A stretch of 14,842 bases of DNA from an uncultured Lachnobacterium sp. (lineage in GTDB: Bacteria; Bacillota; Clostridia; Lachnospirales; Lachnospiraceae). The notes below the pieces were generated by a model. That model was not told the DNA's origin, did not search any database, and saw only the letters and a list, made by a program, of their open reading frames with translations. The number at the start of each line of letters is the position of its first letter. Within the stretch, counting starts at the first letter, position 1. Below are positions 6,313 to 14,149 of this stretch, piece after piece. The stretch is from contig URSS01000053.1 in the NCBI GenBank assembly GCA_900550545.1, forward strand, positions 1 through 14,842, in the 5' to 3' direction. Made by a program: the position numbers and the translations under genes.

Positions 6313-8961
6313 ATGAGCAAAGAATTAAGCAAGACTTATGATCCAAAAGATATTGAGGATCGTCTCTATAAGAAGTGGGAGGACAACGGCTATTTTCATG
6401 CAGAAGTAGATCGCAGCAAAAAGCCTTTTACAATTGTAATGCCACCACCAAATATTACCGGTCAGCTCCATATGGGCCATGCACTGGACAATACCATGCA
6501 GGATATTCTCATTCGTTATAAGAGAATGCAGGGCTACAATGCGTTATGGCAGCCTGGTACAGACCATGCTTCGATTGCAACAGAAGTTAAGGTAATCCAG
6601 AGTCTGAAGGAGCAGGGAATCAACAAGGCAGATCTGACACGTGAAGAGTTCCTGGAAAAATGCTGGGAGTGGAGAGAAGAGTACGGCGGACGTATCGTAA
6701 AGCAGCTGCGTAAGCTTGGTTCTTCCGCAGACTGGCAGCGTGAGCGTTTTACCATGGATGAGGGATGTTCTCATGCAGTACAGGAAGTATTTACCAAGTT
6801 ATATAAGAAGGGATGGATTTATAAGGGATCCCGTATCGTTAACTGGTGTCCGGTATGTAAGACTTCTATTTCCGATGCAGAAGTGGAACATGAGGAACAG
6901 GATGGCTTTTTCTGGCATATCAATTATCCGGTAGTCGGAGAAGAGGGACGATTTGTAGAGATCGCTACCACACGTCCGGAGACCTTGTTTGGTGATACTG
7001 CAGTGGCAGTCAATCCGGATGACGAGCGTTATCAGGATATTATTGGAAAGACATTAAAGCTTCCAATGACGGACCGTGAGATTCCGGTAATTGCAGACTC
7101 TTATGTAGACAAGGAGTTCGGAACCGGTTGCGTAAAGATCACACCGGCACATGACCCGAACGATTTCGAAGTTGGAAAGCGTCATAACTTAGAGGAAATC
7201 GTTGTAATCAATGATGATGCTACAATGAACGAGAAAGCTGGCAAATATGCAGGTATGGACCGTTATGAGTGTCGTAAAGCGTTAGTGGATGACCTCGAAA
7301 AAGAAGGTCTTCTTGTAAAAGTCGTACCACATTCTCATAATGTAGGTGTACACGACAGATGTCACACAACTGTTGAGCCAATGATTAAGCAGCAGTGGTT
7401 CGTAAAGATGGATGAGATGATCAAACCGGCAGTTGAAGGTGTAAAGAACGGTGAGATCGAGCTTCTTCCAAAGCGTATGGACAAGACATACTTCAACTGG
7501 ACCGATAATATCCGTGACTGGTGCATCAGCCGCCAGCTCTGGTGGGGACACCGTATTCCGGCATGGTATTGTGATGACTGTGGTGAGATGGTCGTATCCA
7601 TCGAGAATCCGGGCAAGTGTCCAAAATGCGGATGCACACATATGACACAGGATCCGGATACACTCGATACATGGTTCTCATCTGCACTGTGGCCATTCTC
7701 TACATTAGGCTGGCCGGAAAAGACGGAAGATTTGGATTACTTCTATCCGAACGACGTACTTGTAACCGGATATGACATCATTTTCTTCTGGGTTATCCGT
7801 ATGATCTTCTCCGGATATGAGCAGATGGGCAAGGCACCATTCCACACAGTACTGTTCCACGGACTTGTCAGAGATTCCCAGGGACGTAAGATGAGTAAAT
7901 CACTTGGAAATGGTATCGATCCACTTGAAGTTATTGACAAATACGGTGCAGATGCACTTCGTCTGACATTGATTACCGGTAATGCGCCAGGAAATGATAT
8001 GCGTTTCTACTGGGAGCGTGTTGAGGCTTCCCGTAACTTTGCAAACAAAGTATGGAATGCTTCCCGTTTCATCATGATGAATCTGGACGGAATGGAGATT
8101 AAGGAGCCGGCATTGGATGAACTTCGTCCGGCAGATAAGTGGATTCTTTCCAAAGTCAATACACTGGCAAAAGATGCAACCGAGAATATGGACAAGTTCG
8201 AGCTTGGTATCGCCGTACAGAAAGTATACGATTTCATCTGGGATGAGTTCTGTGACTGGTACATCGAGATCGCAAAAGTCCGCACTTACAAGAAAGATGA
8301 AAATCCACAGTCTGCAAACGCAGCACTCTGGACATTAAAGACTGTATTGACAGAGGCTTTGAAGCTTCTTCATCCATATATGCCATTCATCACAGAAGAA
8401 ATTTTCTGTACATTACAGTCCGAGGAAGAGACAATTATGCTTTCCAAGTGGCCGGAATACAAGGATGAGTGGAACTTCCCGGCAGAGGAAGCAGCAATCG
8501 AGCACTGCAAGGATCTTGTAAAAGGCATCCGTAATGTCCGTACAGAGATGGATGTTCCACCTTCACGCAAGGCAAAACTGTTCATTACTTCTGAGGATGC
8601 AAATCTTCGCAATACGTTTGAAGAGAACAAAGAAGTATACGTAAATCTTGCTTCTGCAAGCGAGATTACAGTACAGGCAGACAAGAACGGAATCGGAGAG
8701 GATGCGGTATCCGTTGTGATCCCTGGTGCGGTTGTTTATCTTCCATTAGAAGATCTTGTAGACTTTGAAAAAGAAAAAGAACGTCTCAACAAGGAAAAGG
8801 ATAAGCTGACAAAGGAACTTGCACGTTCTAAGGGAATGCTTTCCAATGAGAAATTCTTAAACAATGCAAAGCCTGAAAAAGTACAGGAAGAGAAAGACAA
8901 GCTTGCAAAATATGAGCAGATGATGGCTCAGGTTGAGCAGCGTCTTGCCCAGATGAAGTAA
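6313..8961 (+). CDS. valS: Valyl-tRNA synthetase
   Basis: Class I aminoacyl-tRNA synthetase that charges tRNA-Val. The 882-residue length is typical. The ATP-binding motifs are HMGH (residues 53-56, after PPPNITGQL) and KMSKS (526-530). The inserted editing domain contains TTRPETLFGDTAVAVNP. Cysteine pairs in WCPVCK and in YCDDCGE...CPKCG suggest bound zinc. The C-terminal region (about 810-882) is the Lys/Glu-rich coiled-coil arm usual for ValRS, which grips the tRNA. The start is chosen from the AAAGGAAG ribosome binding site at 6299-6306 and the MSKELSKTYDP beginning. The upstream valine T-box explains its control, and it probably forms its own transcription unit. Nothing appears truncated or shifted. 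Confidence 0.98.
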   Translation: MSKELSKTYDPKDIEDRLYKKWEDNGYFHAEVDRSKKPFTIVMPPPNITGQLHMGHALDNTMQDILIRYKRMQGYNALWQPGTDHASIATEVKVIQSLKEQGINKADLTREEFLEKCWEWREEYGGRIVKQLRKLGSSADWQRERFTMDEGCSHAVQEVFTKLYKKGWIYKGSRIVNWCPVCKTSISDAEVEHEEQDGFFWHINYPVVGEEGRFVEIATTRPETLFGDTAVAVNPDDERYQDIIGKTLKLPMTDREIPVIADSYVDKEFGTGCVKITPAHDPNDFEVGKRHNLEEIVVINDDATMNEKAGKYAGMDRYECRKALVDDLEKEGLLVKVVPHSHNVGVHDRCHTTVEPMIKQQWFVKMDEMIKPAVEGVKNGEIELLPKRMDKTYFNWTDNIRDWCISRQLWWGHRIPAWYCDDCGEMVVSIENPGKCPKCGCTHMTQDPDTLDTWFSSALWPFSTLGWPEKTEDLDYFYPNDVLVTGYDIIFFWVIRMIFSGYEQMGKAPFHTVLFHGLVRDSQGRKMSKSLGNGIDPLEVIDKYGADALRLTLITGNAPGNDMRFYWERVEASRNFANKVWNASRFIMMNLDGMEIKEPALDELRPADKWILSKVNTLAKDATENMDKFELGIAVQKVYDFIWDEFCDWYIEIAKVRTYKKDENPQSANAALWTLKTVLTEALKLLHPYMPFITEEIFCTLQSEEETIMLSKWPEYKDEWNFPAEEAAIEHCKDLVKGIRNVRTEMDVPPSRKAKLFITSEDANLRNTFEENKEVYVNLASASEITVQADKNGIGEDAVSVVIPGAVVYLPLEDLVDFEKEKERLNKEKDKLTKELARSKGMLSNEKFLNNAKPEKVQEEKDKLAKYEQMMAQVEQRLAQMK

Positions 8962-8975
8962 ATTTGCGGAATTAC

Positions 8976-8996
8976 GTCGCTTTTTGCGATATTTTT
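8976..8996 (+). terminator. Weak possible terminator after valS
   Basis: A short stem GTCGC/GCGAT (5 bp, one G·T pair) with a TTTTT loop is followed by ATTTTT. The stem is short, so termination may be partial, but a new promoter follows within 50 bp. Confidence 0.35.
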
Positions 8997-9019
8997 CTAA
9001 AAACTTTATAGAAATTTGC

Positions 9020-9047
9020 TTGCATAAAAAAGTCACTATATTATAAT
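9020..9047 (+). promoter_or_regulatory. Candidate promoter for the 49-aa protein/TPR protein operon
   Basis: A perfect TATAAT lies at 9042-9047, with a poor -35 (TTGCAT, 9020-9025) 16 bp upstream. Transcription would begin around 9054, right at the leader hairpin. The left arm of a 9-bp inverted repeat (CACTATATT, 9034-9042) touches the -10 element. Confidence 0.5.
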
Positions 9048-9111
9048 GAAGAATGCCAACAGATGTCGCGATATCCTTCGTGGCATCTGTTACAAAGAAT
9101 ATAGTGTTGGC
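9034..9111 (+). promoter_or_regulatory. Leader with nested and competing inverted repeats
   Basis: Three pairings are visible. (a) A 14-bp hairpin joins 9058-9071 with 9078-9091, with loop TATCCT and two G·U pairs. (b) CACTATATT (9034-9042) and AATATAGTG (9098-9106) are perfect complements flanking that hairpin. (c) GCCAACA (9055-9061) can pair with TGTTGGC (9105-9111), which would compete with (a). There is no T-run after the hairpin, so it is not a terminator. If transcription starts near 9054, only (a) and (c) can form in RNA, and (b) would be a DNA-level site or the arms of an inserted repeat. Function unknown. Confidence 0.55.
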
Positions 9112-9132
9112 CTGGGCAAAAGGAGAACGAAA

Positions 9133-9282
9133 ATGATAAATTTTGAGAAAGAATTGAAAAATTTCGAACCGAGTCTTGAAGTGGAAGAAGCAGAATCTGC
9201 TATATATAATCACGATTTAACAGATGTGACAGACATTATCACAGAAATTTTGCGTGATGTAAAAGAAAAGGAAAACAGATAA
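9133..9282 (+). CDS. Small acidic protein (49 aa), unknown function
   Basis: Not recognised. The 49 residues start MINFEKELKNF and are strongly acidic (about 14 Asp/Glu against 6 Lys/Arg). They are probably mostly helical, with no membrane span, cysteine or nucleic-acid-binding motif visible. AAAGGAGAA at 9119-9127 gives a good ribosome binding site for the ATG at 9133. The in-frame upstream ATG at 9046 lies inside the -10 element and the leader hairpin, so it is unlikely. The gene sits 28 bp before the zinc-ribbon/TPR membrane protein and is likely in the same operon, so it may assist or regulate that protein. Length and helical nature loosely recall GatC, but I see no specific match and do not make that call. 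Confidence 0.7.
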   Translation: MINFEKELKNFEPSLEVEEAESAIYNHDLTDVTDIITEILRDVKEKENR

Positions 9283-9310
9283 GCAGTGCAGACATAAGAG
9301 AGAGGTTCAT

Positions 9311-10678
9311 ATGATTTGTTATAGATGTGGAATGGAAGCTGGCAATGCGCGGCACTGTCCGTCCTGTGGGGCTGACTTAGAAGTGTTTCACCGAGTGATA
9401 CGCATTTCCAATTCATATTACAACATAGGACTGGAACAGGCGAGTGTACGTAATTTATCGAGTGCGGTCATCAGCCTGAAGAACAGTCTTAAATTTAATA
9501 AGTACAACATTGATGCGAGAAATTTACTGGGACTGGTTTACTGTGAAATGGGTGAGACGGTTGCAGCGCTGAGCGAGTGGGTAATCAGCCGCAGCTATCA
9601 GCCGGAGAACAACATTGCAAACCGCTATCTGGATGAAATTCAGAAGAACCGGGGGCAGCTGGATGCGGTAAATCAGACTATTAAAAAATATAATCAAGCT
9701 TTACATTATTGCAAACAGGATAGCAGAGATCTTGCAATTATCCAACTGAAAAAAGTATTGTCTTTAAACCCGAAACTGGTCAAAGGACATCAGCTTCTTG
9801 CGCTGTTATACATTCAGGATGGCAAGTTGGAACTGGCTAAGAAGACACTTCGTAATGCGGGAAAAATTGATACAAACAATACCACAACTTTGCGGTATTT
9901 AAAAGAAGTTAATACTAGATTAAAGGAAAGGAATCCTTCAAAGAAACCAAAAAACGATGATTTGATTTCTTATCAGAGTGGAAATGAGACCATTATCATG
10001 CCGAAGCGTTTCAAGGAGACATCCATTGGTGCGACACTGGTATATATCGTGATTGGCCTTTTGGTTGGTACCGCTGTGACAGCGTTTCTTGTCGTTCCGA
10101 ATGTGCGCAGCCGTGCGATGGAAGATGCAAGGGCACAGGTGGCAGATGCAAGTGATACGATTTCTACTAAGGGACAGGAAATCAAAGATCTTGAAAATCA
10201 GATTTCAGATCTGCAGGACAAACTGGAGGAAGAGACAAATAATAATGAAAAGGTTGCAGATCAGATTAAATCTTACGAGCGATTGCTTAAGGCATATGTT
10301 TCCTATGCGGATAATGATGTGATTGCGACAGGTGAGACTTTAGAAAAAGTGGATACATCCTATTTGTCAAAGAGTTCGAAAACCATTTACGACGATTTAA
10401 ATGAAAAAGTGAAGGGGCAGTATCTTGAAAAACTGTATCAGGAAGGCTACAGATATTATCAGAGAGGCAACTATAAGGATGCAATCAAGGATCTGAAGAA
10501 GGTTGTCAAGAAACAGGAAGATTTCCGGGATGGCTCCGCTGCATATTATCTGGCACAGTCATATCGAAAGAATAACAAGCTTGAGACTGCAAAGCAGTAT
10601 TATCAGTACGTGGTAGATAATTATCCGGGAACGGAACGTGCGAGAACTTCGCAGAATTATGTGGATGCACAGGAGTAA
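9311..10678 (+). CDS. Zinc-ribbon, TPR-repeat membrane protein, unknown function
   Basis: 455 residues with a clear domain order. First comes an N-terminal zinc ribbon (Cys3-x2-Cys6 and Cys16-x2-Cys19). Helical TPR-like repeats follow, at about 35-90 and 125-205 (for example AIIQLKKVLSLNPKLVKGHQLL). One transmembrane span lies at about 240-263. After it come a heptad coiled coil (about 275-325) and two C-terminal TPRs at about 380-450, with GYRYYQRGNYKDAIKDLKK and AKQYYQYVVDNYPGTERA, as in YbgF-type proteins. The positive residues around the span suggest a cytoplasmic zinc ribbon and first TPR block, with the second block outside. It is therefore likely a scaffold joining cytoplasmic and extracytoplasmic partners. 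It ends just before a terminator and the spoIIA operon. A sporulation or cell-envelope role is possible from position only. Confidence 0.85.
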   Translation: MICYRCGMEAGNARHCPSCGADLEVFHRVIRISNSYYNIGLEQASVRNLSSAVISLKNSLKFNKYNIDARNLLGLVYCEMGETVAALSEWVISRSYQPENNIANRYLDEIQKNRGQLDAVNQTIKKYNQALHYCKQDSRDLAIIQLKKVLSLNPKLVKGHQLLALLYIQDGKLELAKKTLRNAGKIDTNNTTTLRYLKEVNTRLKERNPSKKPKNDDLISYQSGNETIIMPKRFKETSIGATLVYIVIGLLVGTAVTAFLVVPNVRSRAMEDARAQVADASDTISTKGQEIKDLENQISDLQDKLEEETNNNEKVADQIKSYERLLKAYVSYADNDVIATGETLEKVDTSYLSKSSKTIYDDLNEKVKGQYLEKLYQEGYRYYQRGNYKDAIKDLKKVVKKQEDFRDGSAAYYLAQSYRKNNKLETAKQYYQYVVDNYPGTERARTSQNYVDAQE

Positions 10679-10709
10679 ACAAACTATAATAAAATAATGA
10701 TTTAACAAA

Positions 10710-10747
10710 AGAGATGTCATGGCATAAGGCTGTGAGGTCTCTTTTTT
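10710..10747 (+). terminator. Intrinsic terminator between the TPR gene and spoIIAA
   Basis: The outer arms AGAGA (10710-10714) and TCTCT (10738-10742) and inner arms TCATGGC/GCTGTGA (with G·U pairs) close on an ATAAG loop, followed by TTTTTT to 10747. It ends only 32 bp before the spoIIAA start, leaving almost no room for a separate promoter after it. Confidence 0.8.
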
Positions 10748-10779
10748 CTTTATAGTAAATTTTTGGGAGGAGGACAACT

Positions 10780-11106
10780 ATGGAATTACAATATCAGATT
10801 ACAAAAGAACAATTGATTGTACCAATGCCAAAAGAAGTTGATCACCATATCGCGAAAACAATCAGCAGGGAAATTGATTTTCTTATTGATTCCTGGCATG
10901 TGCGAAAATTGATTTTTGATTTTGCAGAGACGGATTTTATGGACAGCTCTGGAATTGGGGTTCTGATTGGGCGAAAAAAGACTATGGATATGCACAGGGG
11001 AGAAATCTGTGCAAGGAATCTTGGAGAGCGGGCACAGAAAATATTTGACAAGTCAGGATTGGCACAAATTATCCTGGTAGAATCTGGAAGAGAGGAGAAA
11101 CAGTGA
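10780..11106 (+). CDS. spoIIAA: Anti-sigma F factor antagonist SpoIIAA
   Basis: 108-residue STAS-domain protein. When unphosphorylated it binds SpoIIAB and frees sigma-F in the forespore. The signature FMDSSGIGVLIGRKK is present. Ser56 aligns with the phosphorylated Ser58 of B. subtilis SpoIIAA. The DHHIAKTISREID segment near residue 21 matches the family's conserved DHH region. The ribosome binding site is GGGAGGAGG just upstream. Its stop codon overlaps the next start (TGATG), so translation with spoIIAB is coupled. No convincing sigma-H promoter or Spo0A box was found in the short space upstream. A TATAAT at 10685-10690 lies before the terminator and lacks a good -35. Confidence 0.97.
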   Translation: MELQYQITKEQLIVPMPKEVDHHIAKTISREIDFLIDSWHVRKLIFDFAETDFMDSSGIGVLIGRKKTMDMHRGEICARNLGERAQKIFDKSGLAQIILVESGREEKQ

Positions 11107-11543
11107 TGGCAGAGCAAAATCATATGCAGGTGATTTTTGACGCAAAATCAGTAAATGAGAGCCTGGCAAGAATGGTGGTAACTGCTTTTATGACAGATAT
11201 GAATCCGACATTAGAGCAGGTGTCAGATGTAAAGACAGCGGTGTCAGAGGCGGTTACAAATGCAATTATTCATGGATATGAAAATAAGGAAGATTCGGTG
11301 GAATTATGCTGCGATAGAGATGGTCAGCAACTGATTGTAACAGTAGAGGATCATGGTGTTGGAATTGCGGATGTTGAACGGGCGAGAAATCCTTTTTATA
11401 CGACAAAGCCGGAACTGGAGCGTTCTGGTATGGGATTTACTTTTATGGAAGCCTTCATGGACAAGGTGGAAGTGTGTTCACAGCTTGGCGTGGGAACGAA
11501 AGTAGTGATGTGGAAATACATAGAAAGGGACAGTGAAAAGTAA
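11106..11543 (+). CDS. spoIIAB: Anti-sigma F factor / serine kinase SpoIIAB
   Basis: GHKL-type ATPase that holds sigma-F inactive and phosphorylates SpoIIAA. The 145-residue length from this start is typical. Motifs visible are the N-box EAVTNAIIHGY (Asn52), the G1 box EDHGVGI (Asp82) and the G2 box ERSGMGF (107-110). I choose ATG 11106, which overlaps the spoIIAA stop by one base and lies 8 nt after AGAGGAG. A GTG directly before it (11103) is in frame but sits too close to the ribosome binding site. The end overlaps sigF by 11 bases. Order and overlap are those of the standard spoIIA operon. Confidence 0.97.
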   Translation: MAEQNHMQVIFDAKSVNESLARMVVTAFMTDMNPTLEQVSDVKTAVSEAVTNAIIHGYENKEDSVELCCDRDGQQLIVTVEDHGVGIADVERARNPFYTTKPELERSGMGFTFMEAFMDKVEVCSQLGVGTKVVMWKYIERDSEK

Positions 11544-12276
11544 GGAGTATGCAAATGAGGAAAATTGGCGTAAAGCCATAGAGGAGGCACAAAAGGGAGA
11601 CAGGAAAATCAGAGATGTCCTTGTGTCAGAGAATATGGGACTTGTCTATATGGTGGCAAAACGATTTCAGGGAAGAGGTGTGGAGGAAGAGGAATTAACG
11701 CAGATTGGTGCAATTGGATTGATTAAAGCGATTGATAAATTTGATCCCAAACTTCCATACACATTTTCTACTTATGCGGTTCCAATGATCATGGGCGAAA
11801 TCCGGCGTTTTTTGCGGGATGATAACATGATTCATATAAGCCGTCAGGTGAAGGAAAACGCAAGAAAGATTGCAATTGTCAAAGAAAAAATGAAAAAGAC
11901 GGAAAATAAAGATCCAACACTTGAGGAATTGCAAAGAGAAACAGGGCTATCTTATGAAGATCTTGTGGTAGCGATGGAATCTTCGGTTGGCGTAGAGTCG
12001 ATTTCAAAGCCTGTTGCAGGGGAGGACAGTGCGGGAGCATTGACGATTGCGGATCAGCTGGAGGATAAGAAACCTTTTGAAGGCCCTATTTTGAACCGGA
12101 TTGCGTTACAACAGGTGATGGATGAGCTTGATGAAGGGGAAGTACGTCTGATTTCTCTGCGCTATATGCAAAATCATACACAGGCAGAGGTTGCACAGAT
12201 CCTTGGGACAAATCAGGTTGCGGTTTCCCGTCAGGAACGGCATATTTTGGGAAAGTTAAGAAAAAAACTTGCATAA
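11533..12276 (+). CDS. sigF: RNA polymerase sigma-F factor
   Basis: Forespore-specific sigma factor, the target of SpoIIAB. 247 residues with sigma-70 regions in order: region 2 (about 30-104; QIGAIGLIKAIDKFDP and FSTYAVPMIMGEIRRFLRDD), region 3 (about 105-165) and region 4 with its helix-turn-helix (about 215-245; AEVAQILGTNQVAVSRQERHIL). The start is GTG at 11533, preceded by GAAAGGGA. The nearby ATGs at 11549 and 11555 are out of frame. The start lies inside spoIIAB, so translation is probably coupled. Sigma-G is similar, but the spoIIAA-spoIIAB context makes sigma-F the clear choice. It is followed by 104 bp without a gene. Confidence 0.97.
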   Translation: MKSKEYANEENWRKAIEEAQKGDRKIRDVLVSENMGLVYMVAKRFQGRGVEEEELTQIGAIGLIKAIDKFDPKLPYTFSTYAVPMIMGEIRRFLRDDNMIHISRQVKENARKIAIVKEKMKKTENKDPTLEELQRETGLSYEDLVVAMESSVGVESISKPVAGEDSAGALTIADQLEDKKPFEGPILNRIALQQVMDELDEGEVRLISLRYMQNHTQAEVAQILGTNQVAVSRQERHILGKLRKKLA

Positions 12277-12330
12277 AATGCGTTGCATGAAATAAAATGC
12301 AAACTTTACTATTTAAAATTATTCAATATT

Positions 12331-12339
12331 TGGTATAAT
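12331..12339 (+). promoter_or_regulatory. Extended -10 promoter for the HAD-ldh operon
   Basis: TGGTATAAT is a perfect -10 (12334-12339) with the TGN extension. No good -35 is present (only AT-rich sequence near 12311), which is acceptable for an extended -10 promoter. It lies about 40 bp upstream of the HAD gene. Confidence 0.55.
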
Positions 12340-12380
12340 AAAAACAGGTTAGGTATAACAAACAAAAGAGGAGAAAAAGA

Positions 12381-13148
12381 TTGGGAGAAAAATTAAATAA
12401 GGCTATATTGCCGGATAAATACGACAATTATGTGTTTGATCTCTATGGAACACTGGTTGATATTCATACAGATGAAGAACCAAAGGAGATATGGGACAAG
12501 CTTGCTTTGTTTTATGGATATTATGGGGCATGTTATTCCGCGGAAGAATTAAAAAAACGCTACGAAACGCTTGTGAAAGGCAAAGAAGCAGATTTGAAGG
12601 TATCGCTGGATAATGATCTTCATTATGCACATGAATCATCACCGGAGATTGAGATTACAGACGTATTTCAATCATTATTTATGGAAAAGGGTGTAGAGGC
12701 AGACAACACACTGGCAATACACGCAGGACAGTTTTTCCGGGTGCTGGCGACCGAATATATTCGTGTATATCCGGGAACGATAGAAATGTTGCAAAATTTA
12801 AAGAAAAAAGGCAAGAATGTTTATCTGCTTTCGAACGCACAGCGCATTTTTACAGCATATGAGATGCAGGTAATTCAAATTGCAAAGTATTTTGATGATA
12901 TTTTTATTTCATCCGATTTTCAGACAAAGAAGCCGGACATCCGTTTCTTTGAGGCGTTGAAAAACAAACATGGACTAAAGCCGAAACAGACATTATTTAT
13001 TGGTAACGATAGCCGCTGTGATATTGACGGGGCAAAACAAGTGGAATTTGATACTTTTTATGTCAATTCCAATATATCACCGAAAGACGATAAAGCAGAA
13101 AATGCGGATTACATCGTGGATAATTTCACGGAATGGCTGAGAAAATAA
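12381..13148 (+). CDS. HAD-superfamily hydrolase
   Basis: 255-residue cytoplasmic hydrolase, probably acting on a small phosphorylated metabolite. Motif I is FDLYGTLVD: nucleophile Asp20, with Tyr22 at the +2 position where phosphatases normally carry Asp. Motif II is LLSNAQ (Ser151). Motif III is TKKPDIRFF (Lys183/184). Motif IV is IGNDSRCDIDGAK (Asp210 and Asp214), which looks like a magnesium-binding phosphatase site. The helical cap between motifs I and II (about 28-130) is the C1 type. Tyr at +2 is typical of haloacid dehalogenases, so the chemistry is not certain. The start is TTG, chosen for AGAGGAG at 12367-12373. The gene is 29 bp before ldh and clearly in operon with it. Confidence 0.88.
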   Translation: MGEKLNKAILPDKYDNYVFDLYGTLVDIHTDEEPKEIWDKLALFYGYYGACYSAEELKKRYETLVKGKEADLKVSLDNDLHYAHESSPEIEITDVFQSLFMEKGVEADNTLAIHAGQFFRVLATEYIRVYPGTIEMLQNLKKKGKNVYLLSNAQRIFTAYEMQVIQIAKYFDDIFISSDFQTKKPDIRFFEALKNKHGLKPKQTLFIGNDSRCDIDGAKQVEFDTFYVNSNISPKDDKAENADYIVDNFTEWLRK

Positions 13149-13177
13149 TAGACAGGTAATGCAAAGGAGGATATTGA

Positions 13178-14149
13178 ATGAGTAAAGTGAATCAGGGAAA
13201 AGTGGCAATCGTAGGATGCGGTTTTGTGGGTTCCGCATCGGCATTTGCGCTGATGCAGAGTGGATTATTTACGGAGATGGTACTGATCGATGCCAATCAT
13301 GACAAGGCAGAGGGAGAAGCGGATGATATCGCACATGGAATTCCGTTTGGACGCCCGATGAAAATTTATGCCGGAAATTATGATGATGTGGCAGATGCGG
13401 CAATTATTGTCATTACTGCAGGTGCAAACCAGAAACCGGATGAAACACGTCTGGATCTTGTACACAAGAATATTTCGATTTTTCAGTCGATTATTCCGGA
13501 AATCACAAAGAGAGATTTCGGTGGAATTCTGCTGATCGTTGCCAATCCGGTAGATATTCTTACTTATACGGCATTAAAGTTGTCCGGATATCCGGAAAAT
13601 CGTGTTATCGGTTCCGGTACAGTGCTTGACAGTGCACGATTAAAGTATCATCTGGGAGAACATCTGGGTGTGGACAGCCGAAGCGTACATGCATTTATCA
13701 TTGGAGAGCATGGAGACAGCGAGATTGCAGCATGGAGCAGTGCGAATGTGTCGGGTATTCCGCTCGATAAATTCTGCGAGATGCGTGGACATTACAATCA
13801 TGCGCAGGCAACAGAACGTATTGCGGAGGAGGTAAAACACAGTGCCTATGAGATTATATCAAAGAAAGGCGCAACCTATTATGGAATTGCAATGTCGGTA
13901 AAACGTATCTGTGAGGCAATTATCCGCGATGAGAAGTCAATTCTTCCGATTTCTACCATGATGCATGGCGAATATGGAATTTCGGATGTTGTTTTGTCAA
14001 TGCCGTGTATTGTTGGCCGTGATGGATATGAAACAAAGGTGCCGATTGATCTGGATCAGGATGAAGTTACAAACTTACATGAGTCGGCAAATACCTTAAG
14101 AAGTGTTATCGAAGATTCTTTCAAAAATGACGATAAAAAGACAGAATAA
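13178..14149 (+). CDS. ldh: L-lactate dehydrogenase
   Basis: NAD-dependent enzyme that interconverts pyruvate and L-lactate, regenerating NAD+ in fermentation. 323 residues, usual length. Rossmann motif GCGFVGSA (residues 13-20) with Asp38 at the end of the second strand points to NAD. The specificity loop TAGANQKPDETR has Gln85, the residue that marks lactate rather than malate dehydrogenase, and Arg91. Catalytic residues are Asp151 and Arg154 (VLDSARLKYHLGEHLG) and His178 (IIGEHGDSE). A strong AAAGGAGG (13163-13170) precedes the ATG. It is second in an operon with the HAD hydrolase. The nearest clear terminator is about 150 bp past the stop. Confidence 0.96.
   Translation: MSKVNQGKVAIVGCGFVGSASAFALMQSGLFTEMVLIDANHDKAEGEADDIAHGIPFGRPMKIYAGNYDDVADAAIIVITAGANQKPDETRLDLVHKNISIFQSIIPEITKRDFGGILLIVANPVDILTYTALKLSGYPENRVIGSGTVLDSARLKYHLGEHLGVDSRSVHAFIIGEHGDSEIAAWSSANVSGIPLDKFCEMRGHYNHAQATERIAEEVKHSAYEIISKKGATYYGIAMSVKRICEAIIRDEKSILPISTMMHGEYGISDVVLSMPCIVGRDGYETKVPIDLDQDEVTNLHESANTLRSVIEDSFKNDDKKTE

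Noticed and set aside
5904..6341. 145-codon + strand ORF across the T-box leader
   Set aside because: It is covered by the T-box, the terminator and the palindromic repeat, and overlaps the start of valS. It has no family resemblance and its codons simply translate RNA-structure sequence.
9133..9282. GatC subunit of the amidotransferase
   Set aside because: Too short (49 against about 95 residues) and no specific GatC motif; gatA and gatB are not adjacent.
12283..12302. Hairpin TTGCAT/ATGCAA after sigF as terminator
   Set aside because: Only 6 bp with an 8-nt loop and no T-run after it, so it is too weak to call.
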